A stretch of 35,254 nucleotides of DNA from Alphaproteobacteria bacterium (GCA_009908505.1 JAAAPD010000036.1:1-35254); one strand, 5' to 3'; counted from the first letter of the stretch, positions 1 to 8,782 are shown. Notes: generated by a model from the letters alone, not told the origin. Numbers and translations are program-made.

Positions 1-478
1 GCTCGGGCAGGCCGGTCAAGGGCGCCTCGAGCAAGCGCATGGCGGCCAGGCTGACCTGGCTGCCGGCGCCGGGCGCCCCGCCCGAAGGGCGCAGTTCCAC
101 GGCGATGCTGGTCCCCGCCGTGGGGTAGTCGACCCGGCCCGGCGTCACCTCCGTCACCAACGGCGTCTTGATCCAGATCCCCGGCTCGGCGGCCGATCCC
201 AGCGCGCCGATGGTCGTTCCCAGCCGCCGTGCCCCGGCCTCCTGCGCACCGGCCACGGCGGCGGCCCGCGTGGCCTGGTCGGTCGTGTCGAATTCCTCGG
301 CGGTGCGGGCCGAGGGCGGCGGGGCCGGCGCCGCGCTGGTATCCAAGGCCGCGGGGCGCGGTTGCGGGCGAAGCATGCCCTCGGGCGCGGCGGCAGCATC
401 CGGCGGCGCGGCCGGCTCCTCGAAGGCGGCGCAGCCGGCCAGGGCTAGCGAACACAGGATTGCGGAAACACGTAACAT
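1..478 (-). CDS. Putative lipoprotein, partial (3' end beyond left edge)
   Basis: The frame reads leftward from an ATG at 478 and is still open at base 1, giving 159 codons. It opens with a short lipoprotein signal peptide: positive charge at residue 3, a hydrophobic stretch, and a lipobox L-A-G-C with the acylated cysteine at residue 16. A Pro/Ala-rich low-complexity stretch follows (about residues 20-60), then a more ordinary region with [11 protein letters not shown] and [13 protein letters not shown]. No catalytic motif is visible. From memory, short lipoproteins like this in Rhodobacterales are often labelled D-galactarate dehydratase in databases; nothing here resembles that enzyme, so I call it a lipoprotein of unknown function. 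It is divergent from moaA, with an 85-base gap. The lipobox is clear and the function is unknown. Confidence 0.75.
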   Translation of the reverse strand, partial: MLRVSAILCSLALAGCAAFEEPAAPPDAAAAPEGMLRPQPRPAALDTSAAPAPPPSARTAEEFDTTDQATRAAAVAGAQEAGARRLGTTIGALGSAAEPGIWIKTPLVTEVTPGRVDYPTAGTSIAVELRPSGGAPGAGSQVSLAAMRLLEAPLTGLPE

Positions 479-563
479 GTGGGAACGCTACGGCCTGGCC
501 CTACCCCGCGTCCAGTGGGAATTGCCCTTGCGCGCGCCCCCGCCGAGCCCTAGGTTTTCAACG

Positions 564-1568
564 ATGACCGCACCATTGATCGACCCATTCGAACGCGCCA
601 TCCGGTACCTGCGGGTATCGGTCACGGATCGTTGCGATTTCCGCTGCGTCTACTGCATGTCGGAAAACATGACGTTCCTGCCCAAGAAGGACCTGCTGAC
701 GCTGGAGGAACTGGACCGGCTCTGCTCCACCTTCATCGGGCTTGGCGTCGAGAAATTGCGCATCACCGGGGGCGAGCCGCTGGTGCGCCGCGATATCATG
801 ACCTTCTTCAACGCAATGGGTCGGCATCTGGACAGCGGCGCGCTCAGGGAACTGACGCTGACCACCAATGGCAGCCAGCTGTCGCGCTTTGCCAAGGACT
901 TGTATGCCGCGGGCGTGCGCCGGGTGAATGTCTCGCTCGATACGCTGGACGAGACCAAGTTCGCCGAGGTGACACGCTGGGGCCGCTTGCCGCAGGTGAT
1001 GAAAGGGCTCGACGCCGCGCAAGAGGCCGGCCTGCGGGTCAAGCTCAACGCCGTGGCCCTCAAGGGCTTCAACGAGGGTGAGCTTTTTGACCTGCAAGCC
1101 TTCTGCGCCGGCCGCGACATGGACCTGACCTTCATCGAGGTCATGCCGATGGGCGATATCGGCAACGAGGACCGGCTGGATCAATACTGGTCGCTGAAAG
1201 ACTTGCGCGCGCGCCTGGAAGAGCGGTTCACCGTCACCGACATGGCCGAGCGGTCCGGCGGGCCGGCGCGCTACGTGCGACTGGAGCAAACCGGCCAGAA
1301 GATCGGCTTCATCACGCCGCTGTCCCACAATTTCTGCGAAAGCTGCAATCGCGTGCGCATCACCTGCACCGGGGAAATCTATACCTGCCTCGGGCAAGAG
1401 GGCCATTCCGACCTGCGCGCGCCCCTGCGCAGCAGCCCCGACGACGCGGTGCTCGAAGACGCGATCCGCAAGGCCATCACCTTGAAACCCAAGGGCCACG
1501 ATTTCGACTACTCGCGCCAGAGCGTCGATGGCCAGGTCAGCCGCCACATGAGCCATACGGGCGGGTAA
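564..1568 (+). CDS. moaA: GTP 3',8-cyclase MoaA (molybdenum cofactor biosynthesis)
   Basis: This radical-SAM enzyme carries out the first step of molybdopterin synthesis, converting GTP to 3',8-cyclo-H2GTP with MoaC acting next. The 334-residue length is normal. The N-terminal 4Fe-4S site is CxxxCxxC at C24, C28 and C31 (CDFRCVYC). A TGGEP SAM-contact motif follows, and the second, GTP-binding cluster site is near the C terminus ([10 protein letters not shown] plus a later Cys in YTCL). The protein ends in the conserved Gly-Gly tail (residues 333-334). The frame is open upstream to 168, but that part overlaps the divergent lipoprotein gene and does not look like MoaA; the ATG at 564 begins at the usual MoaA N terminus. 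No other moa gene is in the window. Confidence 0.95.
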   Translation: MTAPLIDPFERAIRYLRVSVTDRCDFRCVYCMSENMTFLPKKDLLTLEELDRLCSTFIGLGVEKLRITGGEPLVRRDIMTFFNAMGRHLDSGALRELTLTTNGSQLSRFAKDLYAAGVRRVNVSLDTLDETKFAEVTRWGRLPQVMKGLDAAQEAGLRVKLNAVALKGFNEGELFDLQAFCAGRDMDLTFIEVMPMGDIGNEDRLDQYWSLKDLRARLEERFTVTDMAERSGGPARYVRLEQTGQKIGFITPLSHNFCESCNRVRITCTGEIYTCLGQEGHSDLRAPLRSSPDDAVLEDAIRKAITLKPKGHDFDYSRQSVDGQVSRHMSHTGG

Positions 1569-1652
1569 AACGCAACGCGGGCAGTGCCGGTCCCAGCGCG
1601 CCGAACGCGCAGCAGTTCCGCGGACTCGGCCGGGCGCCCACCGCCCCACGCG

Positions 1653-2018
1653 CTAGAAGCCGGAAAGCCGTTTCGCCCACTGCAGACCGATGAACAGGCC
1701 TTTCACGCGCGGAAGGATGACCAGCGCCAGTCCCGTTGCCAACGTCATCATCACCAGCGCGACCCATAACGGGTCGGGCTCGCCGACGGCATAGATGACG
1801 CCGAACATGGGAAAGATGATCGCCGCCACGGCCATCAGCGTGAAATAGGCCGGGCCGTCATCGACGCTCGCGTGGTGCAGTTCCTGCCCGCAGCACGCGC
1901 AACTGTCCTTTACCTTGAGATAACCGGACAGGATTTTTCCCCGCCCACAGGAAGGGCACCTGAGCCGAAGCCCTCGGAACATCGCGGTCCGCGTGTCGCG
2001 CTCTTCGTCGCCTTGCAT
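1653..2018 (-). CDS. DUF983 family small membrane protein
   Basis: This 121-residue protein has an N-terminal zinc-ribbon-like part with C21-x2-C24 and C40-x2-C43, followed by two hydrophobic helices at about residues 57-80 and 83-106 and a basic C-terminal tail. This layout is the DUF983 family, widespread in Alphaproteobacteria and of unknown function. The ATG at 2018 follows an AGGA-type Shine-Dalgarno sequence. It lies 43 bases after the methyltransferase gene on the same strand and is probably co-transcribed with it. It is convergent with moaA across an 84-base gap in which I see no strong terminator. Confidence 0.85.
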   Translation of the reverse strand: MQGDEERDTRTAMFRGLRLRCPSCGRGKILSGYLKVKDSCACCGQELHHASVDDGPAYFTLMAVAAIIFPMFGVIYAVGEPDPLWVALVMMTLATGLALVILPRVKGLFIGLQWAKRLSGF

Positions 2019-2061
2019 GGCCTGTTTCCTATCTCTTTTGCGCGTTTGTGCTCACGCCACG

Positions 2062-2658
2062 TTAGCCCGGCTTGCGCGCGACGAAGTCGATCAGGGCCGA
2101 CCGCCCCGAATGGCCGCGCCCCTCGTCCACGTCGCGCTCATAGCTGGCCAGCCGTTCCAGGTGCCAGCCCGGAAAGGCCTCCCGCAGCAGCGCCTCGGTA
2201 TACATGTTCTCGCGGCTCGGCGGCCCGCCGGTGCCGTACTCCACCTGTTCGGGCCGGTAGCCATGCAACACCAGCCGCCCGCCGGGGCGCAGCGCCCGGG
2301 CCATGTCGGCGAACTGACCGGGGCGGTCCCCAGGCCCCATGAATTGCACGAAGATGCCGACCACCATGTCGACCTGCCGGGTCCAATCATGTCCGGCCCA
2401 GTCGCTGACCTGCGTGGCCACCTGCACGCCCGCCTCCGCCGCCAGGGCCCGGGCCCGCTCGACGGCGGTAGGCGACAGGTCGAAGGCCGACACCTGTAGC
2501 CCCCGCCCGGCCAACCAGACAGAATTGCGCCCCTCGCCATCGGCCACGCAAAGCGCCGTCTTCATGCCCGTGACGATCCAGGGGTTGTCTTGCAAAAAGG
2601 CCGCCGGGGCCCGCCCGAACAGGTAATCGCCTTCGGCGCTGTAGCGATCTTCCCACAT
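2062..2658 (-). CDS. Class I SAM-dependent methyltransferase
   Basis: The protein has 198 residues, with the SAM-binding motif I around residues 37-46 (VADGEGRNSVW), a motif II acidic region and a post-I segment ALRPGGRLVLHGY that is typical of Rossmann-fold methyltransferases. It resembles the TehB/thiopurine-methyltransferase-like group, but the substrate cannot be read from sequence. I chose the ATG at 2658 over an upstream one at 2706 because the protein then begins MWEDRYSAEGDYLFG, the usual start of this family. Its start codon also overlaps the stop of the upstream amidohydrolase by one base (TGATG), implying translational coupling. DUF983 follows on the same strand. Confidence 0.85.
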   Translation of the reverse strand: MWEDRYSAEGDYLFGRAPAAFLQDNPWIVTGMKTALCVADGEGRNSVWLAGRGLQVSAFDLSPTAVERARALAAEAGVQVATQVSDWAGHDWTRQVDMVVGIFVQFMGPGDRPGQFADMARALRPGGRLVLHGYRPEQVEYGTGGPPSRENMYTEALLREAFPGWHLERLASYERDVDEGRGHSGRSALIDFVARKPG

Positions 2659-3821
2659 CAGGCGGACGGCATCCGCTGTTCGACGATCCCCGCCCACCAG
2701 CTGCAACCGGCCGGGATGGCCTCATCGTTGAAATCATATTCGGGGTGATGGACCATGGCCGTGTCGCCATTGCCCACAAGGATATAGGCGCCGGGCCGTT
2801 CCTCCAGCATATAGGCGAAATCCTCGCCGCCCATCACCAATGGCGCCTCGTCGCATTGCCCCGAAACGGACCGCGCGACGCCCGCCGCGAATTCGGTCTG
2901 CTCGGGCGCGTTCACCATGACCGGATAGCCGCGGTGATAAGTTACCTCGGCCCGCGCGCCGAAGACCGCCGCCGTGCCCTGGGCGATCTCGATCAACCGT
3001 TCCTCGGCCTGCACCCGCACCTTGCGGTCCAGCGTGCGCACCGTGCCGCGCAGATGCACGTCCTGCGGGATGACGTTATAGGCTTCGCTTGCGGTCGTCA
3101 TCGACGTGACCGAGACCACCGCCTGTTCCACCGGATCGACATTGCGCGCCACGATGCTCTGCAGGGCCTGGACCATCTGCGCGGCCACCACCACCGGATC
3201 GACCGTGTCATGTGGCTTGGCCGCATGGCCGCCGCGCCCGGTGACCTGGATGTCGAACTGGTCGGTCGCGGCAAAGAACCCGCCCGGCCGGATGGCGAAA
3301 CTGCCCACGGGCTGACCCGGCCAGTTATGCATGCCATAAACCTCCTGGATGCCCCAACGCGCCATCAGGCCGTCATCGCACATGACCTTGCCACCGCCGC
3401 CGCCCTCTTCGGCGGGCTGGAAGATCACCACGACCGTCCCGTCGAAATTGCGCGTCTCGGCCAGGTAGCGCGCCGCCCCCAGCAGCATCGCCGTATGCCC
3501 GTCATGGCCGCAGGCATGCATCTTGCCCGCCACCTTCGAGGCATGCGCGGCCCCGGTCTTTTCCTCGATGGGCAACGCATCCATGTCGGCCCGCAACCCG
3601 ACAACCTTGCCTGACCCGGTTTCGCGGCCGCGGATCACCCCGACGACACCGGTGCGCCCGACCCCCTCGACAACCTCGTCACAGCCGAAGTCGCGCAGCT
3701 TCCCGGCCACGATCCCGGCCGTCCTGTGGGTGTCGAACATCAACTCGGGATTCTGGTGCAGATCGCGCCGCCATTCGGTGATCTCGGGCAGCATCTCGGC
3801 AAATCGGTTCTTCACGGGCAT
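2658..3821 (-). CDS. M20 family metallo-amidohydrolase (hippurate hydrolase-like)
   Basis: This cytoplasmic zinc amidohydrolase of the M20D (HipO/AmhX/IAA-amino-acid hydrolase) group hydrolyses N-acyl amino acid amides; its substrate is unknown. It has 387 residues. Metal-binding motifs are visible: ADMDALPI around residue 78, HACGHDGH with C104 and H106, and the glutamate pair E138-E139 before a run of glycines. A dimerisation domain fills the middle and the last ligand region is GGEDFAYM. The chosen ATG at 3821 has AAGGAG seven bases upstream; the open frame extends to 4007, but only through the intergenic repeat. It precedes the methyltransferase (one-base overlap), so these two form an operon, possibly with DUF983. 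Confidence 0.93.
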   Translation of the reverse strand: MPVKNRFAEMLPEITEWRRDLHQNPELMFDTHRTAGIVAGKLRDFGCDEVVEGVGRTGVVGVIRGRETGSGKVVGLRADMDALPIEEKTGAAHASKVAGKMHACGHDGHTAMLLGAARYLAETRNFDGTVVVIFQPAEEGGGGGKVMCDDGLMARWGIQEVYGMHNWPGQPVGSFAIRPGGFFAATDQFDIQVTGRGGHAAKPHDTVDPVVVAAQMVQALQSIVARNVDPVEQAVVSVTSMTTASEAYNVIPQDVHLRGTVRTLDRKVRVQAEERLIEIAQGTAAVFGARAEVTYHRGYPVMVNAPEQTEFAAGVARSVSGQCDEAPLVMGGEDFAYMLEERPGAYILVGNGDTAMVHHPEYDFNDEAIPAGCSWWAGIVEQRMPSA

Positions 3822-3881
3822 CGGGCATCTCCTTGGTTCAGGGCAAACCTGATACGCCCCCGCCCCGATGACAAGCCCGTG

Positions 3882-3939
3882 CTTCTTTGGGTCGCAAATA
3901 CCGCGGGGTAAATGCCGAAGGCAGAGGCACAGCGCCCCT
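3882..3939 (+). repeat. Intergenic repeat, copy 1 (degenerate)
   Basis: This stretch shares a long block with 8076-8140: TTCTTTGGGTC, then AAATACCG, CGGGG, AATGCCG and GGCAGAGG in the same order and spacing, with few mismatches. The last part, which forms a strong hairpin in copy 2, is degenerate here (GAGGCACAGCGCCCC). It lies between the FAD oxidoreductase stop and the amidohydrolase start. From memory such blocks are common between genes in Rhodobacterales genomes; only the two-copy relationship is shown by this window. Confidence 0.7.
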
Positions 3940-4003
3940 GATCCGAAGGCGGCGCCATGGGCGGCGCCGAGACAGACCTGCGTGGCGTAGCCACCCCGCC
4001 AAG

Positions 4004-5350
4004 TCACAGCGCCGGGCCAAGATCCATGCGGCTGCCATCTGCAAAGCGCGCCAGGCGGAACCGGTGCAGGTCATGCCCGGGCGCCTCGCCGGTCGCAAGA
4101 TCGGCCAGCACCCGCCCGATCCCCGGCCCGATTCCGAACCCATGCCCGCTCATGCCCGTTCCCAGGGTCAGCCCCGGCAGGACCGCGACCCGGTCCACCA
4201 CCGGCACGAGGTCCGGCATGGTGTCGATCATCCCCGCCCAGGCGGATTTCAGCGACACCGGACCGACGCCTGGAAACAACGTCGCGAACCGGCTGACCAG
4301 TCGATCCACCTTGCGCTGGTTCGGCGCCGGGTGCAGCACCCGCATCCGCTCGAAGGGCGTCACCTCGTCCGCGCCCCAATCGCGCGGCGTGCCCCAGCCG
4401 TCGGGATAACCCGTTGGCGCAAAGGGCTTGAACCGCGTCCCGAAGGGGTCGCTGCGCAGCTGGGTCAGAAATTTCGGCAGCGCGCGAAACGCGTCCGGCC
4501 CGATGAACAGCTCGTGAAAGCCGCCCGCGGCCAGGGAATAGCCCCCGTCGGGCCGCGGCCGCCAGGCGATGCCGTCATCCGTGGCCCCGCCGGGATAGGC
4601 CATCGCGCCCGCCTCGACCGCCGCCACCGTGGCCCGCACCGAAAGCTGAGGGATCGTCACGCCATGGGCGCGAAGGAACAGCGATGACCAGGCCCCGCCC
4701 GCGACCACGACCTCGGCCGACCGCACGGTGCCCTGTTCGGTGACCAGCCCGGCCACCCGGCCCGCTTCGATCAGCAGCCGGCGCGCGGCGCAGTGCTCGA
4801 CGATCACCGCCCCTTCGCGCGCGGCCAGCCGCGCCAGGGCCGGCACGGCGCGCCAGGGCTCGGCCCGCATGTCACTGGGCGTGTGGATCGCACCGGGCCA
4901 ACTCTTGGTCGCGCCGGGGATCAACGCGGCGGTTTCCGACCGGCCCAGAACGCGGCTGTCCACGCCGCAGGCCCGCGCATGGGGCAACCAGGCCTCGAAG
5001 TCGGCAATGTCCTTGTCGCGTTCGGCCAGGAAGGTAACGCCACCCTGGACCAGGCCGATATCCTCGTTGGTCTGGCGCGCCAGTTCCTGCCAATGGCGGT
5101 TCGCCTCGACCATGATCGGCAGTTCCTGTGGGTCGCGCCCCTGTTGACGGATCCAGCCCCAGTTCCGGCTGGATTGCTCGCCCGCGATGCGGCCCTTTTC
5201 CACCAGCACCGCCCGCAGCCCCTTGCGCGCCAGGAACAACGCCGTCGTCACCCCGACCACGCCGCCGCCGATCACCACCACGTCGGCATGATCCGGCAGG
5301 GGGCCCGGATGTTCGACCGGGCTGCTCTCGGAAATGGGAAAGGGGATCAT
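4004..5350 (-). CDS. FAD-dependent oxidoreductase (DadA / glycine-oxidase-like)
   Basis: The protein has 448 residues. A dinucleotide-binding motif GGGVVG (residues 28-33) sits in the first beta-alpha-beta unit, with the acidic end of the second strand in VLVEKG. A conserved GEQSSRNWGW segment follows, and the C terminus carries LGTGMSGHGFGIGPG, typical of the DAO fold that closes over FAD. Family members oxidise amines or D-amino acids (DadA, sarcosine oxidase, glycine oxidase); the exact substrate cannot be told. The frame is open to 5608, but the ATG at 5350 has a GGAG upstream and gives a normal N terminus. It lies upstream of the M20 amidohydrolase on the same strand, separated by 182 bases containing a repeat, so co-transcription is uncertain. 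Confidence 0.88.
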   Translation of the reverse strand: MIPFPISESSPVEHPGPLPDHADVVVIGGGVVGVTTALFLARKGLRAVLVEKGRIAGEQSSRNWGWIRQQGRDPQELPIMVEANRHWQELARQTNEDIGLVQGGVTFLAERDKDIADFEAWLPHARACGVDSRVLGRSETAALIPGATKSWPGAIHTPSDMRAEPWRAVPALARLAAREGAVIVEHCAARRLLIEAGRVAGLVTEQGTVRSAEVVVAGGAWSSLFLRAHGVTIPQLSVRATVAAVEAGAMAYPGGATDDGIAWRPRPDGGYSLAAGGFHELFIGPDAFRALPKFLTQLRSDPFGTRFKPFAPTGYPDGWGTPRDWGADEVTPFERMRVLHPAPNQRKVDRLVSRFATLFPGVGPVSLKSAWAGMIDTMPDLVPVVDRVAVLPGLTLGTGMSGHGFGIGPGIGRVLADLATGEAPGHDLHRFRLARFADGSRMDLGPAL

Positions 5351-5446
5351 CGGAGGCTCCGGGCCGTGGGTTCGATCCGCATCCTGTCTCAATGCGCCTA
5401 TCGGAACAATCCCTGCCATGCCCGCCCCATAGACCCTGAAGATTAG

Positions 5447-5458
5447 GGACAGTTGTCC
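5447..5458. promoter_or_regulatory. Short dyad, candidate operator
   Basis: GGACA-GT-TGTCC is a perfect inverted repeat with five-base arms in the 274-base gap between the divergent oxidoreductase (start 5350) and YeeE (start 5625) genes. It sits about 100 bases upstream of the oxidoreductase start. No regulator gene is nearby, and short dyads occur by chance. Confidence 0.2.
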
Positions 5459-5563
5459 ATGCAGGGCGCGTGTGACAAAACCCACGTTCCAGCCAGCCGG
5501 TCCCGACCGAACACCGGGGCACCGGCCGGGATGCGCCCCGAACACCCGTTCCCCGCCACCACT

Positions 5564-5592
5564 TTGATCGGCCATGCCGGACCGCCTATGTG
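5564..5592 (+). promoter_or_regulatory. Possible sigma-70 promoter for the YeeE/YedE gene
   Basis: TTGATC (5564-5569) and TATGTG (5587-5592) are separated by 17 bases and lie 33 bases upstream of the YeeE start codon. They match the consensus hexamers at four and three of six positions, so this is only a plausible candidate. Confidence 0.25.
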
Positions 5593-5624
5593 CCGCATCA
5601 ACACCCATTCATCGGAGCTGCCAC

Positions 5625-6704
5625 ATGTTCGCCGATCTCGGCTTTTCCAGCCTCACCGCCCCGCAGGCCGCCATCTGGTTCGGCCTTGGCCTCGGATTGC
5701 TGTTCGGCATCCTGGCCCAACGGACCCGGTTCTGTCTGCGCCGCGCCATCGCCGGCGAGCAGGCCGAACGACGCCCGGCGGCCGGGGTCTGGCTCATGGC
5801 GCTGGCCGTGGCCCTTCTGGGCACCCAGGCAGCCGTGGCACAGGGCTGGATCGGGTTCGACAGTCACCGCTTCCTCGCCGCCGACCTGCCCTGGCTGGCG
5901 ATTGTCGCGGGTGGCGTTCTATTCGGGATCGGCATGGTGCTGACCCGTGGCTGCGCCTCGCGGCTGACGGTTCTGACCGGCCAGGGTAACCTGCGCGCCC
6001 TGACCGTGCTGGTGGTCTTCGCCGTGGTGGCCCATGCCACGCTCAAGGGCGTTCTGGCCCCGCTGCGCACCACCCTCGGCGGCGTCACCCTGCCCTTGGG
6101 CGAGGCGACGTCGCTGGCCGCCCTGCCCGGCGGCGGGCTGCTCTGGGCGGCGGCGATCGCGCTGGTGGCCCTGGCCTTCGCCCTGCGTTCGGGCGCCTCG
6201 CGCTGGGCGCTTCTGGGCGCGGCCCTTCTGGGCGCTCTGGTGCCGTTGGGCTGGGTCGGAACGGGGCTGGTGCTCTACGATGATTTCGACCCGATCGCAA
6301 TGGAAAGCCTGGCCTTCACCTCGACCTGGTCGGACAGCCTGTTCTTCACCATCGCCTCCAGTTCGATCCCGGCCAATTTCGGCGTTGGGCTGATCGGCGG
6401 CACGCTGGCCGGCGCGCTGGTCGCCGCGCTGGCGTTCCGCGAATTCCGTTGGCAGAGCTTCACCACCCCTGCGCAGACCGGCCGCTACATCGCTGGCGGC
6501 GCGCTGATGGGGCTGGGCGGTGTGCTGGCGGGCGGCTGCACCGTGGGCGCGGGCCTGTCGGGCATTCCGACCCTGGGCAGCGCCGCCGTCCTGGCGCTGG
6601 TTGCGATCGTGGCAGGCGGGCTGCTCGGCCAGCGCCTCGTCACTCCATCTTCTTCCGAATCCGGCTCACGAGGAACCACACGGCAAGCAGTACCGGCGGA
6701 GTGA
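5625..6704 (+). CDS. YeeE/YedE family sulfur-compound (thiosulfate-type) transporter
   Basis: This 359-residue integral membrane protein has many glycine- and alanine-rich helices and two related halves. Each half carries the family's conserved cysteine loop: TRGCASRLTVLTG in the first and AGGCTVGAGLSGIP in the second. Studied YeeE (TsuA) proteins import thiosulfate using cysteines in such loops; by homology this one moves thiosulfate or a related sulfur compound across the inner membrane. The ATG at 5625 has GGAG seven bases upstream; the frame starts at 5574, without a ribosome site there. The last 65 bases overlap, tail to tail, the end of the DUF3422 gene, so the Ser/Arg-rich C terminus reads through opposite-strand coding sequence. 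No TusA partner lies beside it. Confidence 0.88.
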   Translation: MFADLGFSSLTAPQAAIWFGLGLGLLFGILAQRTRFCLRRAIAGEQAERRPAAGVWLMALAVALLGTQAAVAQGWIGFDSHRFLAADLPWLAIVAGGVLFGIGMVLTRGCASRLTVLTGQGNLRALTVLVVFAVVAHATLKGVLAPLRTTLGGVTLPLGEATSLAALPGGGLLWAAAIALVALAFALRSGASRWALLGAALLGALVPLGWVGTGLVLYDDFDPIAMESLAFTSTWSDSLFFTIASSSIPANFGVGLIGGTLAGALVAALAFREFRWQSFTTPAQTGRYIAGGALMGLGGVLAGGCTVGAGLSGIPTLGSAAVLALVAIVAGGLLGQRLVTPSSSESGSRGTTRQAVPAE

Positions 6705-7923
6705 CCAACGCCGCCTGGACGGCCTTGTCGAGGCCGAGCTGAAGACCCAGCGGCCCGGTCAGGTTCAGCACCAGGTTCACGGCGTAATAGCTGATCGCCA
6801 CCACCGACAACCCCTCAACCGTCTTTTGAAGGCGCAGCTGAAGATCGGCGCGCCTGTCCATGCTTTCCAGCAGCACCTTGTTCTCGCGCGTCAGCTGCAC
6901 GTCGACCCGGGTGCGCAACAGGTCGGAGGCCCGCAGTGCCCGCGCCGACATTGCCTCCAGCCGGCCCTTGGTGGACGCCACGGTGCGCATGGCCGGATCG
7001 AACCGGCGCATCATGAATTCCGAAAAGGTCTGGCGCCCGTTGAACCGCGCCTCACGCAGCACCTGGACCCGCTGGTTGACGATGGTTTCGTAAGCGCCCG
7101 TGGCCCCGAACCGGAAGGAAACAGAGGTCGACAGCTCCTCCAACTCGCCGGACACCTGCAACAGCTGGCGCAGCGTGCGTTCGGTATCACCCGGTCCGCC
7201 GCTGCTCAATTCGCCGGTCAGGGCGTTCAGGCGCTCATCCAGCGCGGTCAGCTTGGCCGAAAGTTCCTTGGACCGGAAGAACCCGATCATCGACATGGCC
7301 TTGTAGGTCTCGATCTCGCAGAGCCGCTGGATCACCCGGCCCACCCGCCGCGCGCCGGTGCGGGGCCGGGCAAAGATCGCGAACCGCATATGGCCCGCGG
7401 GGTCGATACGAAAATCCGCGGCGATCACCGCGTCATCGTCCAGCACCCGGCTGACCGCCAGGCTTTCGGGCACGAACCAATCGGTCAGCTTCTCACGAAT
7501 GCCCGCATCGCCCTCTTGCACCTCGACCCTGATCAGCGCCGAGGTCACGCGCACCCCCGGCGCGGTCTCCAACCACTCCTCGGGAAACACGGCGAAGGTC
7601 TGCGCGTCGAAGGGCGTATCGGACACCCCGCTGCCGAAAATCGTGTAGGTCACGAATTCCGTGTGGCTTTCCCATTTCAGCTGATACTTGCCGATCTGGC
7701 CGAAATAATGCGTGGCCCCCTCCTCGGGATGCGGGGCGGCATAGTGGTCCAGCAGCGCCTTGAGGTGCTCCAGGTCCGCCGCACGGTCGCGCCGTGCAGC
7801 GTTGCGCGCGGGCTTGAGCGCAAGGAACGCTGCCCGACACGGCGCCTGGGCCTGCGGGAAAGGCCGCGCATGCAATTCGTTGGCCACCGCAAAGCGCAGG
7901 GGATGTTCCTTGATACCGCCCAT
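6640..7923 (-). CDS. DUF3422 family membrane protein
   Basis: This 427-residue protein starts [23 protein letters not shown], the characteristic DUF3422 opening, in which HARPF is strongly conserved. The middle is predicted soluble and helical, including a charged, probably coiled-coil region around residues 225-265 and 300-370. Two transmembrane helices lie near the C terminus (about 372-392 and 402-420), followed by a basic RIRKK tail. Function is unknown for the family. The topology suggests a large cytoplasmic domain anchored at its C terminus. The 3' end overlaps the convergent YeeE/YedE gene by 65 bases. Confidence 0.88.
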   Translation of the reverse strand: MGGIKEHPLRFAVANELHARPFPQAQAPCRAAFLALKPARNAARRDRAADLEHLKALLDHYAAPHPEEGATHYFGQIGKYQLKWESHTEFVTYTIFGSGVSDTPFDAQTFAVFPEEWLETAPGVRVTSALIRVEVQEGDAGIREKLTDWFVPESLAVSRVLDDDAVIAADFRIDPAGHMRFAIFARPRTGARRVGRVIQRLCEIETYKAMSMIGFFRSKELSAKLTALDERLNALTGELSSGGPGDTERTLRQLLQVSGELEELSTSVSFRFGATGAYETIVNQRVQVLREARFNGRQTFSEFMMRRFDPAMRTVASTKGRLEAMSARALRASDLLRTRVDVQLTRENKVLLESMDRRADLQLRLQKTVEGLSVVAISYYAVNLVLNLTGPLGLQLGLDKAVQAALVTPPVLLAVWFLVSRIRKKME

Positions 7924-8075
7924 GTCCTGTCCTGTCCGTCCCGATCCGCCGTTGAGGCATCATACGGCCACCCACGCCACCATGAAACCCCAAAATACAA
8001 GCAAGAACAATAAGTTAGCGGGATACAATCGTATACCCGGCCCCGGCGATACCAAAGCCCTTGAATTTGCCCGGT

Positions 8076-8140
8076 TTCTTTGGGTCAAAAATACCGTCGG
8101 GGGTGAATGCCGCAGGCAGAGGGGGCAGACAGCCCCCTTT
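8076..8140 (+). repeat. Intergenic repeat, copy 2, ending in a GC-rich hairpin
   Basis: This copy matches 3882-3939 from TTCTTTGGGTC through AATACCG, GGGG, AATGCCG and GGCAGAGG. It then ends in AGGGGGC-AGACA-GCCCCCT, a perfect seven-pair stem at 8120-8138. It lies in the divergent gap between DUF3422 and the pseudouridine synthase gene, on the same strand and in the same orientation as copy 1. Confidence 0.75.
8120..8140 (+). terminator. Terminator-like hairpin in the leader of the pseudouridine synthase gene
   Basis: The stem AGGGGGC (8120-8126) pairs with GCCCCCT (8132-8138) around a five-base loop and is followed by two more T residues. It ends 21 bases before the start codon at 8162. It could terminate transcripts entering from the repeat, attenuate this gene, or simply be the end of a dispersed repeat. 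The T run is short. Confidence 0.4.
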
Positions 8141-8161
8141 CAACCGGCTATCACCGCACCC

Positions 8162-8710
8162 ATGCTGATCCTCTTCAACAAGCCCATGGGTGTTCTTTGC
8201 CAGTTCACCGATGCCAAGTCCCCCACGTCGCGCCCGACCCTGTCGGGCTTCGGCCTGCCGCCCGGTGTCTACCCCGCCGGCCGGCTGGACCGCGACAGCG
8301 AGGGGCTGTTGCTGCTGACCGATGACGGGCGCCAGCAGGCCCGGATCGCAGACCCGAAATCGAAGACGGAAAAGACCTACCTGGTGCAGGTCGAGGGCGC
8401 CCCGACCGAGGCGGAACTCGACCCGCTGCGCCGGGGCGTCACGCTCAAGGATGGGCCGACCCGGCCCGCGAAGGCACGTCTGATCTTCCCGCCCGCCCTG
8501 TGGCCGCGCGACCCGCCCGTGCGCCATCGCAAATCCGTGCCCGACAGCTGGATCGAGATCACGCTGACCGAGGGCCGCAACCGCCAGGTGCGCCGCATGA
8601 CCGCCCATATCGGCCTTCCCACCCTGCGCCTGGTGCGCTGGCGGATCGGTCCCCATGCGCTGAACGGGCTGGCGCCCGGGGAATGGCGGCAGACGGCCGG
8701 GCCGGCCTGA
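8162..8710 (+). CDS. rluE: RsuA/RluE-type ribosomal RNA pseudouridine synthase
   Basis: The 182-residue protein lacks an S4 domain and starts directly at the catalytic fold with [16 protein letters not shown]. The catalytic aspartate motif is [14 protein letters not shown] (D near residue 43). The second conserved segment [28 protein letters not shown], longer than a motif and seen at about residues 135-165, is typical of the RsuA/RluB/RluE/RluF group. The short S4-less form is characteristic of RluE, which modifies 23S rRNA at U2457 (E. coli numbering); that assignment is from family resemblance. No clear Shine-Dalgarno precedes the ATG at 8162, but the in-frame upstream sequence is the intergenic repeat. 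A terminator hairpin follows the stop. Confidence 0.88.
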   Translation: MLILFNKPMGVLCQFTDAKSPTSRPTLSGFGLPPGVYPAGRLDRDSEGLLLLTDDGRQQARIADPKSKTEKTYLVQVEGAPTEAELDPLRRGVTLKDGPTRPAKARLIFPPALWPRDPPVRHRKSVPDSWIEITLTEGRNRQVRRMTAHIGLPTLRLVRWRIGPHALNGLAPGEWRQTAGPA

Positions 8711-8730
8711 TCCTGTCACGGGCCGAACAC

Positions 8731-8758
8731 AAAGGGCCGTTCTATGGGACGGCCCTTT
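8731..8758. terminator. Bidirectional intrinsic terminator between convergent genes
   Basis: AAAGGGCCGT (8731-8740) and ACGGCCCTTT (8749-8758) form a perfect ten-pair stem with an eight-base loop. A-rich and T-rich ends make it terminator-like on both strands. It sits between the pseudouridine synthase stop (8710) and the pntB stop (8783), exactly where both transcripts should end. Confidence 0.8.
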
Positions 8759-8782
8759 GGCATCGCATGGAGCGGCGGCGCT

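Noticed and set aside
168..563. In-frame open extension upstream of moaA (132 codons)
   Set aside because: It overlaps the divergent lipoprotein gene, is Ala/Gly/Ser-rich, and MoaA homologues begin at the ATG at 564.
5365..5400. tRNA-like T-loop sequence GGTTCGATCC
   Set aside because: The flanking bases do not form a T stem, and no acceptor, D or anticodon arm can be drawn around it.
5351..5608. 86-codon N-terminal extension of the FAD oxidoreductase
   Set aside because: No ribosome site, no family similarity, and the usual N terminus with its FAD motif starts after the ATG at 5350.
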